Origin: Cephalotus follicularis | Lineage: Eukaryota > Streptophyta > Magnoliopsida > Oxalidales > Cephalotaceae | Reading direction: 5' to 3' | DNA length: 64,000 nucleotides | Assembly (NCBI GenBank): GCA_001972305.1 | Contig: BDDD01002368.1 | Span: 1 to 64,000 of the forward strand | In this document: positions 54,701 through 64,000 of the stretch, piece after piece | How the letters are laid out: the number at the start of each line of letters is the position of its first letter | Position numbering within the stretch: position 1 is the first letter of the stretch | Program-made: the position numbers and the translations under genes | The notes under the pieces: generated by a model | Database searches by the model: none | What the model was told of the DNA's origin: nothing | Seen by the model: the letters and a program-made list of their open reading frames with translations, nothing else

Positions 54701-55217
54701 GACGCATCATTGTCACACCTGGGTGGCCTAGCCTTTCATGCCAAATCATGAACCCTTTTAAGTCTATGACTTTTGAATCTATAACATTATGAGATTCAAT
54801 TGCTCTAATTTTCATAATGTATAGCCCAGAAGACAGCCCAGGGAGTTTCTCCAATATTTGCTTTCGGCCGGAAGCATTACCAGTGATACAAATATATTCT
54901 TTGTCATTTTCATTTGTGGTTTCAATATGATAACCATTACGGCGAATATCTTTGAAACTAAGTAAGTTTCTTCTAGACTTTGTCGAATATAAACCATCTG
55001 TGATGCACATTTGTGTTCCATTTGATAACACAAAGTTGGTCATCCCGGAACCTTCAATTAGGTCTGATGTACCAGAAATTGTTCCGACATTAGCCTTTGC
55101 TATTGTCAAATGTGAAAAATATTTTTCATTCTGGAGTATTGTGTGTGTTGCTACACTGTCAGCATGCATATATCTCCAATATCTATTGTATGATGATCTA
55201 TAGATAAGAACACACAT
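51729..55217 (-). pseudogene. copia pol of element 2, multiply frameshifted
   Basis: Minus-strand order: protease remnant (HADSVATHTIL) and GAG-pre-integrase with WHERLGHPG and HCVACSQGK (54528-55217); integrase core with VLIDVSTRWSHV, IRLDNAAEF and NGLAESLIKRLQ (53739-54491); a connecting piece (53404-53625); RT with SIKLQRSLYGLKQSGRMWYN (52756-52950) and the catalytic region VYVDDLNLVGTSEE (52545-52796); RT end and RNase H (YLANCTRLDIAFSINLLVRY, YADAGYLSDPHNARSQTGY; 52053-52538); and the RNase H end (51729-52043). All domains can be traced, but at least seven frame breaks or stops separate them, so no functional polyprotein is made. Confidence 0.88.
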
Positions 55218-55299
55218 GTTAATAAATATAACTATGTTATATTTAACTTCATTAGCACTTTATTTAAAAAGTGATAAATATTAAAACAATAGCACATAA

Positions 55300-56369
55300 C
55301 ATCGACCGAGATGGAAGTCTTCGTCGACAATCACTTGATTCATTTTCTCGTTTGGATCAGTTACGAAATCAGCAATGTCCAAATGAGTTATACCCATTGA
55401 ACTAAAGTCTGATTGCGTAGTTTTCAAAGAGTCACAATGACCTATAAAATTTGTTTCAATTCGTTTGTCTTTCTCTTTTAGAGAAGTTTGTTATAAGTTG
55501 ACCCAATGCTTCGCTGTGCGATAAACACGGTACCAATGACCTTCCATACCACATCGGTTACAATTACCCTTTATATTTTGTGTTTGTTCATCATTACTGG
55601 ATTGTCCAGGATTGCGTCACTTTTGACGTTGTTTTGTATCGGGATTTTGCTATTTCATGCTATTATTATTACGTTACCCCAAGAAATGTTGATTTCTTCT
55701 ACTACCACGTCCTCTTCCACGTCCTCGTCCACTCCCTCTTCCTCGTTCTCTAAAATGGGAAGAAGTTGCATTTACCTCTGGTAAAGGGGCTGAACCAGTT
55801 GGACGATTTTCATGATTTTACAGGAGTAATTCATTATTTTGCTCCGCAATAAGAAGAGATCCAATTAGTTCACGATATTTCTTGAACTCGTGCAACCTAT
55901 ACTGTTGTTGCAGTAACACATTAGATGCATGAAATGTTCGATATGTTTTCTCCAGCAACATATTCTCGGTGATAACTTTACCACACATCTTTAATTGTGA
56001 TACAATTTTGAATAATGTGGAATTATATTCCGAAACTATTTTAAAATCCTGAAATCGTAGTTGTGACCAATAATTTAATGCCTTTGGCAATACAACAGTT
56101 TTGAAGTGCTCAAACCTATCATTTAGGTTTTGGCACAGTTCAAGTGAATTTTTAACAGTTAAATATTCATATTTCAGGCCATCATCAATATGATGCCTTA
56201 GAAAAATCAGCGCAGTGGCGCGTTCCTCATTTGATGCTGCATTATCTTCATCAATTCTGTGACTTAATTTCTTAGCACTCAAATGCAGTTTCACATCAAG
56301 TACCCATGATATATAATTCTTTTCAGAAATATCAAGAGTAATAAATTTCTGATTTTCAATGTTTGCCAT
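55300..56369 (-). pseudogene. copia gag of element 2, frameshifted, zinc knuckle damaged
   Basis: Starts MANIENQKFITLDIS at 56369 and is open to about 55818, then shifted. The downstream part (Gly/Arg-rich stretch and knuckle) is readable to about 55300 in other frames by comparison with element 1. The knuckle here keeps the first two cysteines (NCNRCGMEGHWYR), but the last is Tyr (RVYR instead of RACR). Confidence 0.8.
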
Positions 56370-56468
56370 TTTTATATTGAAAAAGATAAAAATAAATGTC
56401 ATTTAAGCATGGTAAATAAATAAAATTTTCTGGAATAAAAAAAATTTGGAACCTCATTGATGCAATCA

Positions 56469-56716
56469 TAAGCCACGCTCACTTTCATGAGACCACTTCA
56501 GCATAATGGGGTTTGTCGGGACTCGAACGTCGGATCTCAAGTATGAACGAGTGGCTTCCTACCACTAAGTCATCACCTCAAATGATGATAACAGTTTACA
56601 ATAATAAATATATATAGATATATGATAATATGCTTACTTAGAATATTACTTGAACAAAATATCAGATAATTACAATAAGTAAAATTGATCATAAAGCAAG
56701 TAATATAAACAGTAAA
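56469..56716 (-). mobile_element. SINE-like insert with tRNA-type A and B boxes in the copia leader
   Basis: This 248-bp stretch is absent from the same place in copia element 1 (3525-3527). On the minus strand at about 56515-56580 it shows an A-box-like GACTTAGTGGTAGG and, 30 bp later, a B box GTTCGAGTCCC, then GACAAACCCC. The order and spacing match an RNA polymerase III internal promoter of tRNA-derived SINEs. No clear target duplication was found, and the right half (56585-56716) is simple AT-rich sequence. It could also be an ancestral segment lost in element 1. Confidence 0.5.
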
Positions 56717-57028
56717 CGGATTCTCACCTATACATCGTAAGGTGATACCGTTAGATATTAATTATTTAGGTTCCCACTAAGTCTCGGACAATTCCAGTAG
56801 ACAAATGGTACCTCAAGAACAGTAAATCACAAAAATGTTTCGCACCACGTATATGGTGATTCACACAGATAAGTAATATACTAAAGTAATAATAGAGACA
56901 TACGTTTTCATACGTTGTCAGTACTCCGAACAAACGATGAAACCGCGAAACTTTGTTATACATATATAATATACGTTTTCACACATAGGCGGTACTCCAA
57001 CCAATCGATGGAACCGTTAATCTCTATT

Positions 57029-57071
57029 ATTATTATTATTATTATTATATGTGTGTGTGTGTGTGTGTGTG
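57029..57071. repeat. Compound (TTA)n/(TG)n microsatellite in copia leader
   Basis: A run of TTA units followed directly by TG units, within the leader of copia element 2. The matching site in element 1 (3830-3860) is an AT-rich run instead. Confidence 0.8.
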
Positions 57072-57108
57072 AGAAACTAATTTAAATTACCTCAAATCTC
57101 AGTTGGAT

Positions 57109-57341
57109 AGAGTCTCGTACTGATAACGTGTTATAAACTTTTGGGATTAACTAACAATTGAAAATTATACTACAAAGAGAGATTGAGAGAGAATAAGAGA
57201 TTTCTTATTATGAATTCCTTAATTTCTTCTTAACATTACATTCCTATTTATAGGAGTTTAGGGGGTTGTTAGAATAGTAATCATGGTTGTTGGAATAGTA
57301 ATTCATACCTAATTTTTGCCTAATTTTTGACTAATTCTACA
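57109..57341 (-). repeat. 5' LTR and primer-binding region of copia element 2
   Basis: LTR at 57129-57341. On the minus strand it ends in TTATAACA and is followed by CGTTATCAGTACGAGACTCT (57109-57128), as in element 1 (which has CAGCACGAG). The single difference in the primer-binding region may reduce priming. Confidence 0.8.
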
Positions 57342-59925
57342 ATAGTTAGGTTGTTATTGTTGTTTTAGTCTTTATTGTCTCAAGAGCTAGCTCGGAGACA
57401 GAATATTTTGTAGTGAAGGTGAAAAAATGGTATAAGCAGAATAAATAAATTTTACGAGAAAATAAATGGAGAAATAAAAAAATAATGGAGTGTCCGTGGG
57501 CCTTCCCTTGTCTTCGCCTTTACCAGAGCGAACCGAACCATACGAGTTTCAAGTCATCAAAATTTATGATGGATTAGTGGTTTGAATACATGTCACTACG
57601 CTCCCCCTTTCATTATTAGCCCGTTTATGTTTAGCACTTATTTAATTGGTCATCGGTAGAAATACAATGAGTTTTGTTAACAATTATCTAAGGGTACTTG
57701 TTATACTTGTTTTTTTTCTTTTATTGATTGCTTCACTATCTCGATAACAACATCGTTTATTAATTACTTTTATTATCTCGACAACATCATCATTTATTAA
57801 TATCATCTCTTATTGATTGATTCAGTTTATAAACCAATCAACAAAAAAACAAGCTTAACAAGTGTTAGCAAAACCCCAATAATATTAATAGATGTCTCCA
57901 TAGGTTTATCACTTTCTTTTTTATCATAAGTGTTTGTAACATTTTATATTATATGTGTTTATTCACTCATAAAATGTCTTAAATTCGATATATATTTTTT
58001 TATTGTTGTTGATGCAAGAATTTAGTTACTTAATCAATACTAAATTTGATAATGAGATCGTTTCCTGTATAAGCCTGCAAAACACGTGTAAACAAAAGAA
58101 GTGACTAGAAATGGGCTTCAAAGACATCCTCCGATCTCCTCTCCGGATGATTTAGTGATTGCTGGGAGCAAAAATATTATGTGCGTATAATAGTTGCTCT
58201 ATGTGTGTATAATAGTTGTTCTAGAGAGTTAGGATTCGAATCTCAATATTTAGTGAAAATGTGATATTTATAGTTGGTTGGTAGGGTTACCTCGTATTGT
58301 CTTGCTTGACTTGTAATACGTTCCTAATAAGGATGTCGTCCCTTAATTAGAGTCATAATAAGAGTCTATCCCTAAACCATTAGAGATTGACTTATGTCAT
58401 GCTTTAAGAAGAACCCTTATAGGACACCTTCCCTTACCTAATGGTTTTTATTCATTCAAGAATTCTTATTTGTTAAGACCAAAGTCGTCCATATGACAAT
58501 GTCTGATTGGTCAATATATTTTTATCATATCAATTATCAAATACATGTCATGTGAATTATCATATACGTCAACTAAGAAAAAAATAGATTATATATATAT
58601 ATATCATCTTCAAATATCATTACTTATATTTTTGTCAAATAGAGAATAATATAATTAAATTCTATGGTTTGAAAATAAAGAAAACCGAAAAATGAATCAA
58701 ACCAAAATCAAAATTCTCTGTTCAATTTTTATGCATTTTTGTTCAAAATTAGTTTTATGACAGTTGAATTGGATTTGAAAATTTATTATCAAAAACATGT
58801 TTTTATGATATGTGAAATGTGAGAGTTACACATTTCAATATTTATGGTTTATAATGTAATAATAAAAAATTAAGATTTAAACTGATTCTTTGGTTTAAAA
58901 TCTTTTCTATTATTAGAAATCGAACCAAACAGACCGAAACATGAACACTAAAAACAATTGATGGGCCTACAAGGCCTTGTAGATAAAAAGAAGCTCGCAC
59001 ACGATCAAATTCCCTTCCAAAGTATATTTTTGACTAATTTATTATTAGTTTATTTACAGTTTCTGCATATAATTGAAAGAACCATAATAGATATTTTCAG
59101 CTATCAGTCTTGCACTCCCTTCATGAAATTCAATATTTGGTAATCAGTGATTCTATTTTTGTTGTGGTGGTTTTTTTATTTATTTAATTTGTTTATGATA
59201 AAAAGTTGTTACCTTTTATTGTCAACACCACAATCATGGATGTGTTCTTCCTGATATTTGCTAAGTAAGATGTCTCTCTTTGCCAACCTTTTGGTAATAA
59301 AGCAATAAAATGGGCATATGCCTTTAATTATTGTTCTTATCAGTGCTTATCTCTTATAGTACTTTTGTCTAATTTAGCTTCCTTCTTAGTTCTATAGATA
59401 TATGTGTTTTTATTATCATAATGAATTTGCCTTATTGCTTGCTTATATATGGTATCTTTCATTGGTGACATGGATGTTTTATTTGTTTGTCACTAGAAAT
59501 GAGGATAATAAGTAGTTGTAGCTTTACTTTAAGCTTCCACTCATTTACATAGAAAAGCTTCATTGTAGCAAGCTAAAGAAACCCATGTCAGTTACCAATT
59601 TTTTTTTTTTTTTTGTAGTATCCATCATCTAAAAAGAAATATGAGAAATTTGGAGCTAGTGTTGAGTTGGGATAGGTTTGTGTTTTATTTTTTATAAGAG
59701 CATGTTATGTACCATAAATATATCAGACTGTGCATTTTTTTTTTCAGTACATAGTGCATAAGAATATAGTGTTGTAATCTGGAGATATATACTGAGTGAA
59801 TGACTTTTTCATATATATGCATCTATGAATGAATTTAGAACATTAATAATTCTTAAGATATAATTGGTGCTGTTTTTAATTAACAACAATTAATGACACA
59901 GGTTAAAGATTGTGATGTAGCAGAA
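57342..59925. other. Intergenic region upstream of the AMSH-like gene
   Basis: About 2.6 kb, AT-rich, no gene recognised. Small open frames (for example 58958-59143) have no domain. The last few hundred bases probably hold the promoter and 5' UTR of the AMSH-like gene; an acceptor-like TTAATGACACAG at about 59890-59901 suggests a non-coding first exon further upstream. Confidence 0.5.
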
Positions 59926-62665
59926 ATGAGAAATCAAAGGTATTAAGTATGTTCTTGTCTATAGATTGATTGTCAACTTTCAGGGACCCTGGTATAGTTT
60001 GCAAACTTATCAGTTCTTTACAGGATCATGTCCTTTTACTGACCTCAAATTTATTCATACACTCTGGCTTTTTTACAGTTTGAGCATCATCGATGAGCGG
60101 AACGCCGAGTTAATATCTCTAAATTCAGTGGATTCTATAATTAGTTACTCCCCACTTGAATCTCTTTCCCCAACTCCAATTCAGACGGCCTGCAAATGCC
60201 ACCATATCACAGTTCACTGTGTTAAGTCTTCTCCTTCTCTTGCAATCTCTTGCACAGAGAATGCACCTCGACATGCGCATGTTTCACGTGTATTGGGATC
60301 TGACTCGGATGCGAAGTTGCACAACGAGCCAGCTGCATCTCAGGTTCTGCAAGATGTACATATAGTAAGAAGAGTTCAGGAACTATATCTATTTCTGTGT
60401 TTTCTCATCTTGTTTTGGGGTAAAGATTGCATAATTCATTGGTTTGCTATTTGTTAGCCTGATCGTAAGCTTCTCAGCTTGTTTAAGAAATGTCTCCAAT
60501 TTTTATTTTTTTTTCAGTTCCATGTGTTGCTTCCAGGAGCATGATTAATAGGGACTATGCATTTCTCTTAGATATAGATGGCTGATAAGTCAATGCTATG
60601 TTTTTTCTCAGTCCGCTCAGTTGGTAGAGGATTTTCTTGAACTTGCTAGAGACAATACGGAGAAAGATCTGGAAACCTGTGGGGTTCTTGGTGCCTTTCT
60701 TGTAAGATTCGTTCGTTTTCGCTCATACATTAGAACTGTAAGTGCATCATCATGTGTGTTAAACACAATTTCACATGTCTAAAAATATTATCTTTTGAGC
60801 CACACATAGGAGAAAAAATCCACCACTAGCATCATAGCATTCAAATTATCTTATGTATTTGATCTTTTCAAAGCTTTCAGTTATCCCTACAATCAGCATA
60901 ATATGCTTGCTAGTGCTACTACTTTTAGCTGGTGCCTATTATTGTCATTGTGGTCTTGAGTTTCTAGTGGTATTAGTATTCGCCTGTCTTCTGAACAGGC
61001 AGCTAGAGAGCTTTTGCTTTTCTTCAATGTGGCTTTTAGATAGCTTTTGCATTCTTTGCCTTCAATTTACTCATGGTTGTTTTCAACCAATTTGAGTAGC
61101 CCACTTGGAACTCATGTACTTTTTGTTTTATTTATAAATCCAGGAAAGCGGGACCTTCTTTGTAACTACTCTCATAATACCCAAACAAGAATCAACTTCC
61201 AGTTCTGTAAGTTTTGGAAGGCCTTTTTAAAATCATCTTGATTCTGTTTAAAATTTCACTGCTTATATTTTCCAGTGGCCAATTTGTCCCGGGAGCTGCT
61301 AATAGTAAAAAAAAAAACTTAATGCCAGTGTCAAGCTACAAATGAGGAGGAACTTTTTGCTATACAAAATGAGCATTCTCTTCTTCCTATGGGATGGATT
61401 CATGTATGTATTTATTTCCCCTGTCACTCAAATCTTACATTGCCTAATCTTTTTATTTCTCTGTTTAGACACATCCTTCTCAAGCTTGCTTCATGTCATC
61501 AATAGATCTCCATACGCATTACTCATATCAGGTAATTGTCTCGATTGAGAATTTTTAGGAGTCATTGATTGAAAAACTTGATGTTTGTTAACATATTGCT
61601 TTTCACTTATTATAGATTAACTTTTAGAGTTGATCTGCCATTGAACAATTTTTACTAATATTATTGCTTGAATGAAAGTATGTTTAAATTTTAAATTGAG
61701 TTGCTCTTTATTTCTATTATGTATTTCATGGAAGTGAAATCGTCAATACATACTATCTATGCGATGGCATTTTCTGGATGTTATCACATTTATATCTCCC
61801 ATATTTGAGACGGACAAGCAGGTTCCCCTAACCTGAATCCTAACCTGTATTTAAATCCATGTGTCTTAGATTTGAGCTGACATGCTTTATCTGAGATGTT
61901 GAATGACTGCCTGTGTAACCCAAAATAACAATAAAAAATATAGAACACTTGGACCTAGACCCCAAAGTGGAACTTCGTCCTCTATTCTTCTCATATTTTT
62001 TAGCTGTTTTTTATTTCTTTTTTTACATTTCCTCACTACAAGGATTTTTCTTACTGCTTACCTTGTTCTTTATTGGGTTGCCTATCCTGTTTTCCCTGCC
62101 TACTAATGAGGTCACTTTTACAGTTTGACAGTTTTCATTTTTTTTTTTTTTGGGTTCTTTTCAGGTAATGGTACCTGAAGCTTTTGCCATTGTTGTAGCG
62201 CCAACAGATACATCAAGGTTTGTAATTATAGCACTACTGCAGTTAAGTAATCGTGAAATTTAATCAAGAAAATTTTTCTACTTTGTTGAAAAATCAAATT
62301 TATCCATAAATTTTGAAGAACATGGTGAATCATTTGACATTGATTTAATGTGCAACTTTGTTAACAAAAGCATTGCACTGCAGACACAGATTCGGGAATT
62401 GTTTACTGTCAATGTGAAACAAGAGACAGTTTTTTTTTTATCAACTCATAATTTAATATACCACATTGAACTCTTCTTGGTGCCCCTCAGGAGCTCTGGA
62501 TTATTCAGGCTGACTGACCCTGGTGGGATGAATGTAGTAAAAGAGTGCAAAGAGACCGGATTTCATCCGCACAAAGAGACAGCAGATGGAAGCCCCCTTT
62601 ACGAGCACTGCTCTAATGTCTACAGGAATTCTAATCTGAGGTTCGAAATCTTTGATTTGCGCTGA
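59926..62665 (+). CDS. AMSH2: AMSH-like ubiquitin thioesterase (JAMM/MPN+ deubiquitinase), AMSH2 type
   Basis: Predicted exons: 59926-59939 (tentative 14-bp start exon, MRNQ), 60079-60364, 60612-60701, 61144-61206, 61329-61403, 61469-61531, 62165-62217 and 62491-62665, giving 272 residues. The last seven exons are in frame at every GT-AG junction. A weakly conserved N-terminal region of about 110 residues precedes the MPN+ domain. The JAMM metalloprotease motif is complete: Glu in LETCGVLGAF, then HTHPSQACFMSS with D in SSIDLH. Further signatures are VMVPEAFAIVVAPT, LTDPGGMNVV, CKETGFHPH and the C-terminal NSNLRFEIFDLR. AMSH enzymes cut K63-linked ubiquitin chains on ESCRT-III-associated cargo at endosomes. 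The MIT-like N-terminus of AMSH1/3 is absent, as in AMSH2. The start is the least certain part. Confidence 0.88.
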
Positions 62666-64000
62666 TTTTTTATCCATCTCCTAAAATCCTGCTGTACATG
62701 CAAATATGCAATCATGATAGATTTGGCCGAGGCAACAACTATACAATGATGCTGATACATAAACTTCTAACAGGAAAATTGTTTCCCTTTAGCTATATGA
62801 TCATATTTCTGTAAATAATGTTCAGTTGTAATAATGAAGAAGACAATAACATCAGGAGGTTTATTCAGTTATAGCAGCAGAGAAATCTATAAAGCAATTA
62901 ATATCACTGTGCCTAGTGGTGACAAACCTGCTGACATCAATCAAATTATTGGTGGAAGCTGGTCAAGGAAGGAAGGCACGCCCCCTTATTCCCTACTCCA
63001 GGTTTCCCTCCTTCACAACATAGAGGTATTCCATGTAAACACAGTACTTATACTGTTGAACATTCAGCGATGCCGGTTGGGCTTGCGAATAGCCCATTTC
63101 CGAATGTAATGTCTCTTTGATCCAAAGTTACGAGCATGACATGTACCCATTGACTCTCAGAGGGAGGCCTATGGCTCAGAGGTTGTCAGCCTTTCGGGAT
63201 GGCTGATAGAGGGCTGAGATCACATTCACTTGCTTGCTTGAAATTAAGATCTCGGGACCCTTCACTCGTCAACTTCCTTTGTTTGTGCCTTTGATACCGA
63301 AGGTAATGGGATTATTTGTGGTTAAAGTCATATATATATATATGGATTCAGCTTCTCTACGGTTGAGAGAAACCTAGTGCAACATGTATATAGATAATGG
63401 GTTTGTCGAGAGGATCCAAATTCTATATATATGATAAATTATTAAATAAGAGCAATGGGTTCACAGGTAGATATTAATCTCCTTGTGCTTTTAGTTGGTT
63501 GCCACGAAACTTGGTTGACCACGCAAGCATTTTGGCATATAGCAAGTGTAAAGACTGCAAAAGTATTTTGTAGGTAAGCTCCACTTGCCTTTCCCCAAAA
63601 AACCACTAGAGTTATTATGCTAATTACATAACAAATGAAGAAAGGAAGAACCTAAGAATGTGCTGCCAAATTGGTGTTTGTATGGGCCCTATTATTTCTC
63701 TGAAATATCTCTTCATGTGAAAGACAGAGTCTTTGTTTTTATGAAATGTGCAGTCAAAATTAATGGGTACTTGTAGGTTCCATGAACTTGCTATTGGGTA
63801 ACTCCACCAAATGATGCAGGGAACTACTAGGAACCTACTGGGTCTATTTTTTCTTTTAGAAATACCATGAGGAAAGACAAATTTTTTTTTTTTTTTTTTA
63901 TTTGGGAAAAGACAATTGCTAATGCTTAATCATGTAATTCTTTTCCTTCAAGCTTAGAGCAGGTTGGGTAATTGATAAGGACTTTCATTTTATATCACTT
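62666..64000. other. 3' flank of the AMSH-like gene
   Basis: AT-rich, no recognised gene. The open frame 62834-63109 shows no family similarity and probably lies in the 3' UTR or flank. Poly-T/poly-A runs occur near 63880-63900. Confidence 0.5.

Larger units (their letters stand above)
51410..57341 (-). mobile_element. Ty1/copia retrotransposon 2 with both LTRs, degenerate
   Basis: On the minus strand: 5' LTR (57129-57341), primer-binding region (57109-57128), leader with an insert at 56469-56716, gag (about 55300-56369), pol (51729-55217), PPT (51595-51612) and 3' LTR (51410-51594). The order protease, integrase, RT, RNase H fits copia. Both LTRs share the ends TGTTATAAACTT and AATTCTACA but differ in length (213 and 185 bp), and the 5-bp flanks (ATCAG, ATAGT) do not match, so the insertion is old or its borders are altered. 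It is closely related to the element at 333-4171. Confidence 0.92.

Noticed and set aside
56510..56580. Functional tRNA gene
   Set aside because: A and B boxes are present, but no cloverleaf stems or plausible anticodon loop can be formed by eye. A SINE-like origin fits better.
62834..63109. Possible small gene downstream of the AMSH-like gene
   Set aside because: No domain, ordinary AT-rich composition, no splice or promoter signal seen. Likely 3' flank.

Overview
This is a plant nuclear window, almost certainly from a eudicot. The genes are split by GT-AG introns, the intergenic DNA is AT-rich, microsatellites are common, and LTR retrotransposons of the Ty1/copia and Ty3/gypsy (Tat-type and probable chromovirus) groups are nested in one another. 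All recognisable host genes belong to land-plant families. I cannot name the species.

Host genes in order: a BURP-domain polygalacturonase-1 beta-like cell-wall protein (7499-9545, +); a small OB-fold nucleic-acid-binding protein with a 5' UTR intron (21421-22605, -); two nearly identical tandem copies of a chloroplast NADPH-dependent alkenal/one oxidoreductase (29951-32671 and 33793-36514, +); a beta-carbonic anhydrase of eight coding exons (39551-44399, -); and an AMSH2-like JAMM deubiquitinase (59926-62665, +). From memory, four of these families are neighbours on Arabidopsis chromosome 1 (At1g23730 to At1g23760), and the AMSH2 and OB-fold families sit together at At1g10590/At1g10600. The window therefore looks like an old conserved gene block that has been stretched by transposons.

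Mobile DNA by region: 1-332, end of a probable chromovirus LTR; 333-4171, copia element on the minus strand, truncated and internally deleted; 9818-18013, Tat-type gypsy deletion derivative A (LTR fragment joined to integrase, 3' tandem repeats, an intron-containing antisense ORF, 3' LTR), itself split by a 1374-bp solo LTR with a 5-bp target duplication; 24315-28291, Tat-type derivative B (gag end, protease, RT, then directly the antisense ORF and 3' LTR); 28771-29670, a solo LTR of B's family with a 5-bp target duplication just upstream of the first oxidoreductase copy; 45594-46575, a second solo LTR of the family seen at 13171; 46974-49328, a 2.35-kb Pack-MULE (9-bp target duplication, TIRs of about 400 bp) carrying a piece of a pentatricopeptide-repeat gene; 51410-57341, a second copia element with both LTRs, PPT and primer-binding region, full of frameshifts and carrying a SINE-like insert.

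The host genes do not form one pathway; what links them is ancestral position. The features most worth following are the two introns predicted in the Tat antisense ORF, the Pack-MULE with its captured PPR fragment, and the recent oxidoreductase duplication, where only one copy has gained an LTR (with its own TATA box, same orientation) about 280 bp before the start codon. Exon limits were read by eye from splice consensus and frame continuity. Family assignments come from recognised motifs, not from database searches.
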